Both the position numbers and the translations under genes were made by a program. DNA of 64,000 nucleotides. It comes from CAYRGY01 sp964424075. Lineage in GTDB: Bacteria; Patescibacteriota; Gracilibacteria; UBA1369. The stretch covers positions 1 through 64,000 of the forward strand of contig CAYRGY010000005.1 in NCBI GenBank assembly GCA_964424075.1, given 5' to 3'. Each line of letters starts with the position of its first letter. Position 1 is the stretch's first letter. Shown piece by piece: positions 16,081 through 23,880 of the stretch. Below the pieces are notes generated by a model. The model was given only the letters and a program-made list of their open reading frames with translations, did no database searches and was not told where the DNA came from.

Positions 16081-16115
16081 AGCCCCGGCGCCCACCATAG
16101 CCCCGGGGCTTTTTC
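16081..16115 (+). terminator. Rho-independent terminator after the surface protein gene
   Basis: AGCCCCGG (16081-16088) pairs with CCGGGGCT (16103-16110) across a 14-nt loop and is followed by TTTTT. Confidence 0.9.
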
Positions 16116-16263
16116 TTGACTACTTGTCCATGTGCATGCTACTTTCACAGCCTTTCAATAACTTGACAATATACTTAAACACGGCGAAAATTCACTTTTT
16201 GACCAATTTATCGACGAAGATAGGGAAATCAACCCCACTGCTAATGGCAAAGTTGAGTGTCAA

Positions 16264-16515
16264 TTGCATCCAGTTTCTTTTTATCCACAAGGTAAAATAG
16301 AGGAATTGGAACAAATCACCGAACAACTACGCATTAACAATGAAATTACCAAAAAAATAGCTCTCACACTCGGGTTGGAATGCCGCATCAGAAGGGCTGC
16401 TTCTCCTGACCTACTCTACACATTTCCATTTCAAGTCGATAATCTGGCCGGTCAGAGAGAATACATAAAATACATGATTTTGGAACTAATTCGCTTAAAC
16501 GACAGTAATGCATAA
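16264..16515 (+). CDS. Small protein of unknown function, start uncertain
   Basis: Given here from a TTG at 16264 (83 residues). The same frame stays open and coding-like upstream to about 16162 (DNILKHGENSLFDQFIDEDREIN), but offers no ATG, GTG or TTG other than a TTG inside the repeat of small codons. The nearest ATGs (16130, 16136) are in another frame. The gene may therefore be 5'-truncated, frameshifted near 16170, or start at a rare codon. Its last 8 bases overlap the ATG of the lipoprotein at 16508, suggesting coupling. Predicted helix-rich; no family recognised. Confidence 0.5.
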   Translation: MHPVSFYPQGKIEELEQITEQLRINNEITKKIALTLGLECRIRRAASPDLLYTFPFQVDNLAGQREYIKYMILELIRLNDSNA

Positions 16516-17617
16516 AAACATTTTTAATCGCACAGCTGGACTATTAGCTCTGACTGCAGCCTTGTCTCTTTCTGCTTGCAGCAATAAGCAGACAGAAACT
16601 ACAGCTCTCAGATTCGATCAAGCGGTCGATAATTATGATTTTCAAAACTATCAGCCACCGCAACAATTTGGCCAAATTACCAAAAAGAATTTTCCCAATC
16701 CAAAGGGAAAAACAGTTATCATTATTCCTGATATGCATGCCAAGAATGCGCCTATTCTTCAAGATGGTATACCCAAGGAAGCTGATCAGGTTCAGACGGA
16801 AATCTATTTTTTGGTAAAAGACATCCTCACTAAGCAGAAAAAATTGGCAATTGTCAGAGAGGGGCATCCAATAACTGATCCACCGACTGATCTTGCCTAT
16901 CTCAAAGCCCATCCCGAGGCAATCAATGAACCGATTCACCATGATATTATCGGAGCTGACATGCTCACCAAGCGTAGTGAAATTGCCGAAAAAGCCCTGA
17001 AACACAATAATCAGCTCAACACAGCACCTCTGCTTGGCTTGGTTTTTCAAGATCAACTCACAATTGTCGGAGATTTGAAAGAAGAGGATTTTCAAGCTCG
17101 CATCAGACAAATCGCCCGCGCCAGAATTTTCGAAACTACGGTTCAAAAAACTCCTGAGATCTTCTGTGGGCCTCTCTATCCCAATGTTGATTGGAATGCG
17201 CTTGATAAGCAACACACCTTTCAAATGGCTCGTTTTTGTACTTGTCAAATGGAACAAATTCGCTCCAAGCTATATCATGAGCTTTTCAGCTACAGATGCA
17301 ATCAAGATGCAGAAAAAGAAGCTAATATAGCTGCTAATGTTCCTGAAAACAATGTTTTGCTGATTACCGGCGCTATGCACGCAGACAAGCAAGTTGAAGT
17401 CTTAAAACAGCAAAAGATTAATTATCTGATCATTGAACCACCGACTCTATCCCAATTAGTTTCCGGAACAGATGGTTTATGTAAGCGCGCTTTGGAAATG
17501 GGCGATCAACAATCGAATATGCACAAAGCTGCTTGCGAAGACATTCCTCAAGTCTCATCTGCAACCGAGCGAAATGCTAAAACACTACTCGACCAATTAG
17601 TTTCCAAAAAACAATAA
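16508..17617 (+). CDS. ChaN/TraB-like lipoprotein (copy 2)
   Basis: 369 residues, signal peptide with lipobox LSAC (Cys24). The body opens with KTVIIIPDMHAKNAP (strand then His) and later IYFLVKDILTKQKKLAIVREGH, and near the end has VLLITGAMHADKQVEVL (strand, Gly-x-x-His). The order and spacing match the paralog at 4266 and the ChaN/TraB/EreA superfamily. There are six or more cysteines in the C-terminal half, likely disulfide-bonded outside the cell. It overlaps the small ORF upstream by 8 nt and is followed 37 bp later by a frameshifted gene. Function unknown. Confidence 0.78.
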   Translation: MHKNIFNRTAGLLALTAALSLSACSNKQTETTALRFDQAVDNYDFQNYQPPQQFGQITKKNFPNPKGKTVIIIPDMHAKNAPILQDGIPKEADQVQTEIYFLVKDILTKQKKLAIVREGHPITDPPTDLAYLKAHPEAINEPIHHDIIGADMLTKRSEIAEKALKHNNQLNTAPLLGLVFQDQLTIVGDLKEEDFQARIRQIARARIFETTVQKTPEIFCGPLYPNVDWNALDKQHTFQMARFCTCQMEQIRSKLYHELFSYRCNQDAEKEANIAANVPENNVLLITGAMHADKQVEVLKQQKINYLIIEPPTLSQLVSGTDGLCKRALEMGDQQSNMHKAACEDIPQVSSATERNAKTLLDQLVSKKQ

Positions 17618-17654
17618 TCCACTTAGCTAAAAATTCCCCTACAACCTTTCAAAA

Positions 17655-17918
17655 ATGCTTTCTCCTGAATCATCTGGAGCGATTCAAGATACAATTGCAG
17701 GAATTAAAATGATGGAAGTCCCACTTGAAGAAGATTTGACAACAGAAGATGCTTTGCCGCCTCCACCACAACAAAATTTACTCAAATGGGCACAAGGGAT
17801 TAAAAACTCTGTCATTTTGATAGATGAGCCCAACTCATTGCACCCCGACGTGGTTTCCGCGTTACACGAACTGGCCGACCATTCGACTCCCTTAAAAAAG
17901 TTGATTTTCCCAAACTGA
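17655..17918 (+). CDS. Unknown protein, zero-frame product ending just after a -1 slippery heptamer
   Basis: 87 residues: a Pro-rich, acidic N-terminus (EDALPPPPQQNLLKW) and a strand-helix segment SVILIDEPNSLHPDVVSALHELAD. The frame ends at a TGA 15 bases after the heptamer A_AAA_AAG (17894-17900), which lies in the correct zero-frame register (TTA AAA AAG). The -1 frame continues with coding-like sequence to 18055. It may be a programmed frameshift, as at dnaX, or a decayed gene. LIDEP resembles a Walker B motif but no P-loop is present. No family recognised. Confidence 0.55.
   Translation: MLSPESSGAIQDTIAGIKMMEVPLEEDLTTEDALPPPPQQNLLKWAQGIKNSVILIDEPNSLHPDVVSALHELADHSTPLKKLIFPN
17894..17900 (+). 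promoter_or_regulatory. -1 ribosomal slippery heptamer A AAA AAG
   Basis: In the zero frame of the 17655 ORF the codons are TTA AAA AAG, giving the A_AAA_AAG heptamer, the most efficient -1 slip site known in E. coli. A slip here joins the ORF to a 51-codon continuation. I did not find an obvious upstream Shine-Dalgarno-like stimulator or a strong downstream hairpin. Confidence 0.4.
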
Positions 17919-18055
17919 AATACGCCATAACCTTCCATGCACCTAAAGCCGCCGAGGTCAATTTACCTGAAGCAACATCAATCAATGGACTCGACCTATC
18001 AGTTTTGACTGTTCTGGGCATTCAATCCTATACGGGCCCCCGCAAAAAACCATAG
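17900..18055 (+). other. -1 frame continuation of the 17655 gene
   Basis: After the slip the frame reads VDFPKLKYAITFHAPKAAE and onward through NGLDLSVLTVLGIQ to a TAG at 18053-18055. Composition and alternation of hydrophobic residues look like real protein. Combined product about 132 residues. No start codon of its own at a sensible place. Confidence 0.45.
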
Positions 18056-18103
18056 AGCCACACAACTCTTGCCTTCTTCTCAATTCTGCGCTTCAATATA
18101 GCC

Positions 18104-19132
18104 ATGATTGAATTCAGAAAAGTAGCTTACATTTTCATTATTCTTGCCTCAACAGTATTACTGTTGGTCTTTGCCCGTGGAATCTTATTGCCATTTGTGA
18201 TTGCTCTTTTTGTGTGGCTAATCATTCGCAGTATCCGCAATTACTTACTCAAAATCGGCTTTGTCAGAAAATACATCCCCATCTGGATTCTCAATATTAT
18301 TGCTACATTGCTTATTACTTCAGTCAGTTTCATTTTTGGGACCATGCTTTTGCAAAACCTTGCCCAGCTGACGGAAGTCCTCCCCGAGTATCAACAAAAT
18401 CTCAGAAACACCATCGACAACCTCAACAATGTTTTTGGTAGTAGTTTTCTTGAACAACTTAAAGACTGGGCGAGAAATATTAACTTAAATTGGTTTTTCC
18501 AGGGGGCTGTTCTTACTTTCTCCGGCTTTTTGAGTACTTTTGCTATGGTGCTTGTTTATGTACTTTTTTTGCTCATAGAGGAAAATTGTTGGGGTGTAAA
18601 AATTGGAAAACTTTTTTACAGTTCTGAAGGCCAAAAGCGCGCAGTGAAAATTACTGAACAACTAAGCTCATCTGTGGAAAGTTATATTCTAATCAAAACC
18701 GTCATCAGCTTTCTGACCGGCTTGCTATCCTATTTTGTCCTCATTTATTTCCAAATCGATTTTGCCTTTTTCTGGGCCTTCCTCATCTTCGTGACTAGTT
18801 ATATCCCCAACATCGGAGCATTTGTGGGAATGATTTTCCCCTCAGTCTTCGTCTTGTTTCAAACCGGTAATTTCCAAGTCTTCTTAATCATCCTGGCTAT
18901 TTTCGGAGCTATACAATTCGTCATGGGAAACGTGCTCGAACCAAAATGGATGGGTACTTCGATGAATTTAAGTACCTTAGTAGTACTTTTGTCATTGGCG
19001 ATTTGGGGGGCAATCTGGGGCGTTATGGGTATGATACTTAGTGTTCCGCTCACGATGATTCTTACTATCATCATGGCCCAATTTCCCGAAACCAAAAAAA
19101 TATCCGTACTTCTCTCTGAAAAAGGTAGGTAA
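18104..19132 (+). CDS. AI-2E family transporter (permease)
   Basis: 342-residue integral membrane protein with about eight hydrophobic segments, of the PF01594 family first named for autoinducer-2 export. Many members are now thought to be exporters or Na+/H+ antiporters of other kinds. The N-terminal pair of helices (VAYIFIILASTVLLLVFARGILLPFVIALFV), a soluble stretch (~75-140), and the C-terminal block with SYIPNIGAFVGMIFPS and GNVLEPKWMGTSMNLSTLVVLLSL are all diagnostic. Length is normal. The substrate cannot be stated. Confidence 0.92.
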   Translation: MIEFRKVAYIFIILASTVLLLVFARGILLPFVIALFVWLIIRSIRNYLLKIGFVRKYIPIWILNIIATLLITSVSFIFGTMLLQNLAQLTEVLPEYQQNLRNTIDNLNNVFGSSFLEQLKDWARNINLNWFFQGAVLTFSGFLSTFAMVLVYVLFLLIEENCWGVKIGKLFYSSEGQKRAVKITEQLSSSVESYILIKTVISFLTGLLSYFVLIYFQIDFAFFWAFLIFVTSYIPNIGAFVGMIFPSVFVLFQTGNFQVFLIILAIFGAIQFVMGNVLEPKWMGTSMNLSTLVVLLSLAIWGAIWGVMGMILSVPLTMILTIIMAQFPETKKISVLLSEKGR

Positions 19133-19142
19133 TCAAATAATC

Positions 19143-19248
19143 ATGACTTTAAACGAACTCAAAGTTATTATTATTCAACCATCCGCTTGAATTTCGCCCA
19201 AACAAAAGACTGATCAAAACCGCTGATCAGGTTCTCCCATTCGCCTAA
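19143..19248 (+). pseudogene. Frameshifted ORF remnant
   Basis: ATG at 19143 opens MTLNELKVIIIQPSA, ending at a TGA. An overlapping frame continues LEFRPNKRLIKTADQVLPFA to a TAA at 19246-19248. Together they look like the start of a decayed gene. The remaining bases to 19345 show nothing recognisable. Confidence 0.3.
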
Positions 19249-19345
19249 TAGATTTTCCTCAATCTAGTCACACTTAATGGCTATACAGCCAATATACTAC
19301 AGAACGAGATCGTATTTTTAAAGACGGAAAAACATTTAAATATAG

Positions 19346-20392
19346 TTATAATGAGGATTGAACTTTCCTCAGCAAATCATCAAGGCTTTTCTTTACCCAC
19401 TGCATATTGTCATAAACTCTGTCATCTTTGGGTAAATCCTTTGCTAATCGATATTTCCGAACGCTTGGGTGTTCCTGCTTAGTTTCAATCGGGTTCAAAT
19501 ACCCGGTTGTTAAAACATCAATGCTTTTTGGCACCAAATTGCCAATTTGTTCAACCACTTTGTCAATAGTTCTGCCCGAAGCATAGTCATTCTCCACAAT
19601 TAAAATATTCCCTCTTTGAGGTAGTTCAGCATTCAGTATGTTGTCTACCGGCATCCACTCCGCCTCCACATCTCCCCACTCCCGATGATATTCAATCATA
19701 CGCACTTGTGCTCCAATCGCCCTTAGCACAATTCCGGGTATATTCGAAGAATTCATAACCGGAACATAACCATCGTAGCGATTCTCTCTGACCAAATTGG
19801 CTAACATATTATAGAACTGAACACCTCCTTTAAATTTATACACTTTGCCGGGTAGCATTAACTTGTGAACTTCCTGAATCTTTTCTTTTGTGTCCTGCAC
19901 AAAACTATCAACACCATTCCAGCTGTAGGTGCTTTCATCATACGCAAACACTTTACAGAAATCGTTCAAAGCCCCCTTTTTTTGTTGCTGATTTCCATAA
20001 CGCCAGGAAGCCAAAATCAGGTCATAGTTTAGAACTCCATTTGTGTCATAACTACCATTGTTTATCATTGCTCTAATCCCCTCTATATCACCCATTTGCT
20101 CATAAAGTTCCAGTGCCCGCATATAGTTATTCTTTTCAACCAACTTATCAGCTAACATCTTGGTGAATTGAGTACGAATAGGCTCACTATCGCTTACCCA
20201 ATTCCAAATATCATCTCCGGGGCTACTGATCATTTGGGCGGCCTTTTCTAAAATAAATTCATTATTAATAATCTCCTGCCATTCTTCGCATTTAGTATCA
20301 GCAAAAATGCGGGCTCTATACATCAGAGTGCGGAATTCGGACAGAGCTTTCTTGCCATAATTAGTGTCTATTTGTCGCGGTACTTCAATCAT
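19346..20392 (-). CDS. Phosphoribosyltransferase-like protein with helical N-terminal domain
   Basis: 348 residues. Residues ~1-170 are helical (with DKLVEKNNYMRALELYEQMGD, a TPR-like helix pair). The C-terminal part has the order of a type I PRTase: a strand and loop YDGYVPVMNSSNIPGIVLRAIGAQV, then NILIVENDYASGRTIDKVVEQI. The latter matches the PRPP-binding loop (hydrophobic strand, two acidic residues, then S/T-G-R-T). The final helix region KSLDDLLRKV ends the chain. It may act on a nucleobase, or have become regulatory; the substrate hood is not identifiable. It stands alone on this strand. Confidence 0.72.
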   Translation of the reverse strand: MIEVPRQIDTNYGKKALSEFRTLMYRARIFADTKCEEWQEIINNEFILEKAAQMISSPGDDIWNWVSDSEPIRTQFTKMLADKLVEKNNYMRALELYEQMGDIEGIRAMINNGSYDTNGVLNYDLILASWRYGNQQQKKGALNDFCKVFAYDESTYSWNGVDSFVQDTKEKIQEVHKLMLPGKVYKFKGGVQFYNMLANLVRENRYDGYVPVMNSSNIPGIVLRAIGAQVRMIEYHREWGDVEAEWMPVDNILNAELPQRGNILIVENDYASGRTIDKVVEQIGNLVPKSIDVLTTGYLNPIETKQEHPSVRKYRLAKDLPKDDRVYDNMQWVKKSLDDLLRKVQSSL

Positions 20393-20488
20393 AAGCTCAG
20401 TTTAGACCACAAAAGCTAAAAAAATCAACCTTATTGACTAGATTATAGAAAGTATTGCAATTATTGCGATTATTTTAAAGCAACAAAT

Positions 20489-20695
20489 ATGCCCAAGCTT
20501 AAGGTTGTACTCGATCCCGAGCAGCACGAAAAACACATTAATGAGCTTTTTTGGCCAAGATGGGCTTGCTTACATAAAGGAGAATACTCAGGCCGCCTAT
20601 TGGCCTCTTTCACTTACCGCTTGTATCTTCAACGAATCCACAATACCAAATCACCCACAACTCTACAACCACCTCTCCTCCTAGTATTCAATTAA
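20489..20695 (+). CDS. Doubtful 68-residue ORF
   Basis: Starts MPKLKVVLDPEQHEKHINEL, which looks coding, but the later part is Leu/Pro/Thr-rich and overlaps an AGGCC...GGCCT inverted repeat (about 20591-20608) followed by CTTTC. It could be a real small gene, a remnant, or chance. No family recognised. Confidence 0.25.
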   Translation: MPKLKVVLDPEQHEKHINELFWPRWACLHKGEYSGRLLASFTYRLYLQRIHNTKSPTTLQPPLLLVFN

Positions 20696-20712
20696 TCGCC
20701 TAAACTTGAACA

Positions 20713-20789
20713 TGGCGGAACGGACGGGACTCGAACCCGCGACCTCCTGCGTGACAGGCAGGCGTTCTAACCAGCTGAACTACCGCTCC
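20713..20789 (-). tRNA. tRNA-Asp (GTC)
   Basis: Complete cloverleaf on the minus strand: acceptor GGAGCGG pairing with CCGTTCC, anticodon loop with GTC, T arm with TTCGAGT, discriminator G as usual for Asp, and an encoded CCA. Confidence 0.97.
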
Positions 20790-20876
20790 AAAATAGCCAT
20801 CAAAAATCAACCAAAGCCGATTTTGCCACGCAAATATAATCAAACGCCCCATCAATTGCAAGCAAAAATCACACCA

Positions 20877-20905
20877 TTGACAAAAGTGTTAACTGAGTCT
20901 ATATT
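20877..20905 (+). promoter_or_regulatory. Near-consensus promoter for the ncRNA at 20908
   Basis: TTGACA (20877-20882), 17-bp spacer, TATATT (20900-20905). One of the best -35/-10 pairs in the window, and no ORF follows it. Confidence 0.75.
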
Positions 20906-20907
20906 GC

Positions 20908-21150
20908 GCTCGCGTAGGACCTACTCGTTTCCCCACTTGATCCTCCTGACGGGTCAGTCCTCCACACTACAAAGTGAAGTGTTCTGGATTCTGATGGAAC
21001 CGCAAGGTCTCCAGAAAGCGAAAATCCGTTACTCCGGCCATTGCTAGACGTAGATTAAGCATACACGGGTTCCCACCTAATGTGCTAATCTCCCTAGCAA
21101 GCCGCAATCACTTTTCTCCCGGTCGGCAATGGTGCATGACCGGGGGTTTC
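20908..21150 (+). ncRNA. Candidate structured RNA (6S-like layout) with own promoter and terminator
   Basis: Between a near-consensus promoter and an intrinsic terminator lie about 240 bases without a credible gene. A closing stem forms between GCTCGCgTAGG (20908-20918) and CCTAGCaAGC (21093-21102). Inside are a hairpin with a GCAA tetraloop (ACC GCAA GGT, flanked by TCTGGA/TCCAGA, 20983-21015) and a hairpin AGCATA/TGTGCT (21058-21086). The layout, with ends paired, a long interior loop and a small hairpin on the 3' side, recalls 6S RNA. I could not find the sequence signatures of tmRNA, RNase P or SRP RNA. Identity as 6S is a guess; existence of an RNA is well supported. Confidence 0.6.
21118..21150 (+). 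terminator. Rho-independent terminator of the ncRNA
   Basis: CCCGGTC (21118-21124) pairs with GACCGGG (21138-21144), followed by GGTTTCTTTATT. Confidence 0.8.
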
Positions 21151-21169
21151 TTTATTCTTACAAATCTGC

Positions 21170-21175
21170 TACAAC
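21170..21175 (+). promoter_or_regulatory. Extended -10 (TGcTACAAC), predicted leaderless start for the glycosyltransferase
   Basis: TACAAC with TGc before it ends 7 nt before the ATG at 21182, the leaderless distance seen at five other genes. Confidence 0.45.
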
Positions 21176-21181
21176 CATGCC

Positions 21182-22300
21182 ATGAGCAAACGCATAGGCA
21201 TAGATTGTCGCATGTATTCGTCCAAGTTCACCGGAATTGGGCGCTATGTTTTTGAATTGGTGCAAAATCTGCAAAACTTAGACAATCAAAATGAGTATTA
21301 TCTATTTTTCAACGATCCGATATACGAGCAAGCCAAACTTGTCGCTCCCAATTTTTACAAAGTGCGAACCAATGCTCCCCACTATTCATTCAAAGAACAG
21401 ACCAAATTCTTCAGGCAACTCCTAAAGCATCGCCTTGATCTAATGCATTTCACGCACTTTAATGCACCAATTCTCTATCGAAAGCCGTCAATCGTGACGA
21501 TCCACGATTTGACACTGCACTTTTTTCCCGGCAAGAAAATGACATCCAAGCTTTACCGTCTCGCTTATCGCCAAACTATCAAATCAATTACCAAAAAATC
21601 TAAAAAAATTATTGCAGTTTCTAAAAACACTTCCAAAGATTTACAGGATTTGCTCAAAATCCCCGATCACAAAATCGAAGTACTTTATGAAGGCGTGAAT
21701 TCTGAATTCAAGCCCATCTCCGATCAAGATCGCCTCCAGGCAACTGTTCAAAAACACGGCATCAACAAGCCGTTCCTGCTCTATACTGGCAATTGGCGCA
21801 ATCACAAAAACCTGATAGGTTTAATCAAAGCGTTCAAACAACTCGTCAAAAATCACCAAATTCAGTTGGTAGTCACCGGTCGTAAAGATCCGCTCTATGC
21901 CCCGGAGATAATACAGGAAGCAGGCCCTCATACTAAAAATGGCGATATAGTTTTCGCAGGGCTAGTCCCCGAAAATGAACTGATTGACCTCATTAATACC
22001 GCTACTATATATACTTACCCATCTTTTTACGAAGGATTTGGTCTGCCCCCACTGGAAGCAATGAAATGCCATACTCCGGTAGTAGCCTCCAATACATCCT
22101 GCATTCCCGAAAGCTGTGGTGATGCCGCAATTTATTTTGATCCCTACGACACCAATGATATGGTCGAAAAAATCTCCACTCTGCTTTTGAATCCGCAATT
22201 GCAACAACAAATGATTGAAAAAGGTCGTCGCCACGTGCAACAATTTAGCTGGGAGAAAATGGCCCGAGAAGTTATAAACCTCTACAACAATGTATCCTGA
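21182..22300 (+). CDS. GT4-family glycosyltransferase
   Basis: Transfers a sugar from a nucleotide donor, probably mannose or a related hexose in surface glycan synthesis. 372 residues with a GT-B fold: N-terminal G-rich loop (YSSKFTGIGRYVFELV), central YTGNWRNHKNLIGLIKAFK (start of the donor-binding domain), and the E-x7-E motif in YEGFGLPPLEAMKCHTPVVAS. These place it in GT family 4. No signal peptide; acts at the inner face of the membrane. The start overlaps the -10 prediction for leaderless mRNA. The next gene overlaps by 11 nt. Donor and acceptor are unknown. Confidence 0.93.
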   Translation: MSKRIGIDCRMYSSKFTGIGRYVFELVQNLQNLDNQNEYYLFFNDPIYEQAKLVAPNFYKVRTNAPHYSFKEQTKFFRQLLKHRLDLMHFTHFNAPILYRKPSIVTIHDLTLHFFPGKKMTSKLYRLAYRQTIKSITKKSKKIIAVSKNTSKDLQDLLKIPDHKIEVLYEGVNSEFKPISDQDRLQATVQKHGINKPFLLYTGNWRNHKNLIGLIKAFKQLVKNHQIQLVVTGRKDPLYAPEIIQEAGPHTKNGDIVFAGLVPENELIDLINTATIYTYPSFYEGFGLPPLEAMKCHTPVVASNTSCIPESCGDAAIYFDPYDTNDMVEKISTLLLNPQLQQQMIEKGRRHVQQFSWEKMAREVINLYNNVS

Positions 22301-22622
22301 TCAAGAGCAGTACAAGCCGCACAAGCCATACCATAGAAGTAATTTCCAGGATATTTTTGATATTGTTGCAGCCAAAAAAGGCTTATCTACAACTTTCAAA
22401 GCTATTCAGGTTTGCCAAGAATTCCGCTCTTTTCAAAAAGAGCATTTGCCTTCTCAAGCCAATCTCAAACCTCTCTATTTCAAAAATGCCACTCTCACAA
22501 TTGGTGCTGAGTCCCCTGCACATGCCCAACAGATAAATCAAAAAAGGCACCAACTTCAGGAGTATTTAAACTCTAAACTTGGTGCCGAAATTGTCAAAAA
22601 AATTCAAACCAAGCTTATATAA
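22290..22622 (+). CDS. DciA-like (DUF721) protein
   Basis: 110 residues of the DUF721 family, whose member DciA loads the replicative helicase DnaB in bacteria without DnaC or DnaI. Recognised from LKPLYFKNATLTIGAESPAHAQQI followed by HQLQEYLNSKLGAEIVKKIQ, the core KH-like segment of the family. The gene overlaps the upstream glycosyltransferase by 11 nt and its end overlaps a gene on the other strand. Role in helicase loading is inferred from the family. Confidence 0.8.
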   Translation: MYPDQEQYKPHKPYHRSNFQDIFDIVAAKKGLSTTFKAIQVCQEFRSFQKEHLPSQANLKPLYFKNATLTIGAESPAHAQQINQKRHQLQEYLNSKLGAEIVKKIQTKLI

Positions 22623-23250
22623 TTTGCAATTCAGGAGTAGCTTCAGTGGCGTCAGCATAAATTGTTAACGCTTTTTTCCCTCCAAAAAATATCACTTCCC
22701 ATCTGGGTTCTCCTTCGTGTTCATACAGACGATAATAGCTTTTCATTTCCTCATCAGCAACACTGGTAAATCTGTTCTCCAACTCACTGACAAGCCGATC
22801 AGAAGCTAACATTTGCTCGACTAATTCGGTCATCAAAAGCTCCGGTTGTTTCAGAGGAGCAAAGGGTTCCCATCGCAAATCTTTGGTTTCAAAAATTCGT
22901 GTCACAGGTTTTGCTCCTGCTTTGGGAGGACATTGCGCCTGCATAATCTTGTTCTTGCCGGCACTTTTAATATAATAAAACTTAACTCCCATATCCTTCA
23001 GTGAAGTCTGACCATTCCAGGAAAACATATATTGATTCATAAATGCGCCCTGAAATTCTTCCTGAGCAATCTCCTGACCGGTAGCTGCACAATTGTTAAT
23101 ATAGTCTCGGCCCGGCTCACCAATTTCTGAATGACCATTTTTTAAAAAGTCATGGGTTTTGTTTAAAACATCAGTTTTGGCAGCCATAGCCACACTGGAG
23201 AAGCCAATCATCATGACCAATAAAACTGATAGACTTAAAACTTTTTTCAT
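22615..23250 (-). CDS. Secreted protein of unknown function
   Basis: 211 residues with a clear Sec signal peptide (MKKVLSLSVLLVMMIGFSSVAMA, cleavage after AMA). The mature part has two cysteines (INNCAATG, AQCPPKA) and ends in a predicted beta-rich segment (EPRWEVIFFGGKKALTIYAD). No family recognised. It converges on the DciA-like gene, overlapping by 8 nt. Probably an extracellular or wall-zone protein. Confidence 0.75.
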   Translation of the reverse strand: MKKVLSLSVLLVMMIGFSSVAMAAKTDVLNKTHDFLKNGHSEIGEPGRDYINNCAATGQEIAQEEFQGAFMNQYMFSWNGQTSLKDMGVKFYYIKSAGKNKIMQAQCPPKAGAKPVTRIFETKDLRWEPFAPLKQPELLMTELVEQMLASDRLVSELENRFTSVADEEMKSYYRLYEHEGEPRWEVIFFGGKKALTIYADATEATPELQII

Positions 23251-23322
23251 AGCAACTTTGTTTAAATTTTAACGCCACTATTTTATCTGAAAATAGCTAT
23301 AATTAAAAGCCCAGAAATTTTC

Positions 23323-23351
23323 TTGACTTTACACGTCCTCCCCCATACACT
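23323..23351 (+). promoter_or_regulatory. Promoter of the rpsP operon
   Basis: TTGACT (23323-23328), 17-bp spacer, TACACT (23346-23351). Predicted leader of about 29 nt to the GTG at 23387. Confidence 0.6.
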
Positions 23352-23386
23352 GTCCTCGCTTTCAAAAATTTAACCATATTTCACTC

Positions 23387-23848
23387 GTGCTAAGAATCAG
23401 ACTCTCTCGCACCGGAAAAAAGAATCAGAAAAGTTTCAGAATTGTTGTTGGAGAACATAGTAAAGCTGTCAAAGGCAGTTATATGGATGTTCTGGGCTAC
23501 TATCTTCCAACCCAAAAGAACAAACCTTTATCCTATGATAAAGATAAAATTTTGGATTGGATTAAAAAAGGAGCTCAACCAACTGAATCTATTGCCAATC
23601 TTTTGAAGAAAGACGGTGTTCCAGGAATGGATAAATTCATCTTTTTCAAACCGGACAAGAAAGCTAAGAAGAAGAATGCTCCGGATGAAGAACCTGCAGC
23701 TCCAGCTGCCCCGGCCGCCCCGGCTGCCCCGGCTGAAGAGCCAGCTCAAGAAGAACCTCCTAAAGAAGAGGCTCCTAAGGAAGAAGCTCCTAAAGAAGAG
23801 GCTCCAAAAGAAGAGGCTCCCGCTATTACTGAAGAAAAAACTGACTAA
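23387..23848 (+). CDS. rpsP: 30S ribosomal protein S16 with acidic C-terminal repeat tail
   Basis: The first ~80 residues are canonical S16 (LRIRLSRTGKKNQKSFRIVV, SYMDVLGYYLPTQ, ILDWIKKGAQPTESIANLLKK). They are followed by a Lys-rich hinge and ~50 residues of Ala/Pro then Glu/Ala/Pro/Lys repeats (EEAPK repeated), making 153 residues against 80-90 usual. Starts at GTG 23387. It heads an operon with a KH-domain protein (32 bp later), an arrangement common in bacteria. The acidic tail is not part of the ribosomal fold; its role is unknown. Confidence 0.95.
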   Translation: MLRIRLSRTGKKNQKSFRIVVGEHSKAVKGSYMDVLGYYLPTQKNKPLSYDKDKILDWIKKGAQPTESIANLLKKDGVPGMDKFIFFKPDKKAKKKNAPDEEPAAPAAPAAPAAPAEEPAQEEPPKEEAPKEEAPKEEAPKEEAPAITEEKTD

Positions 23849-23880
23849 TTATCTACAATTTAACATTTAACTTTACGTAA

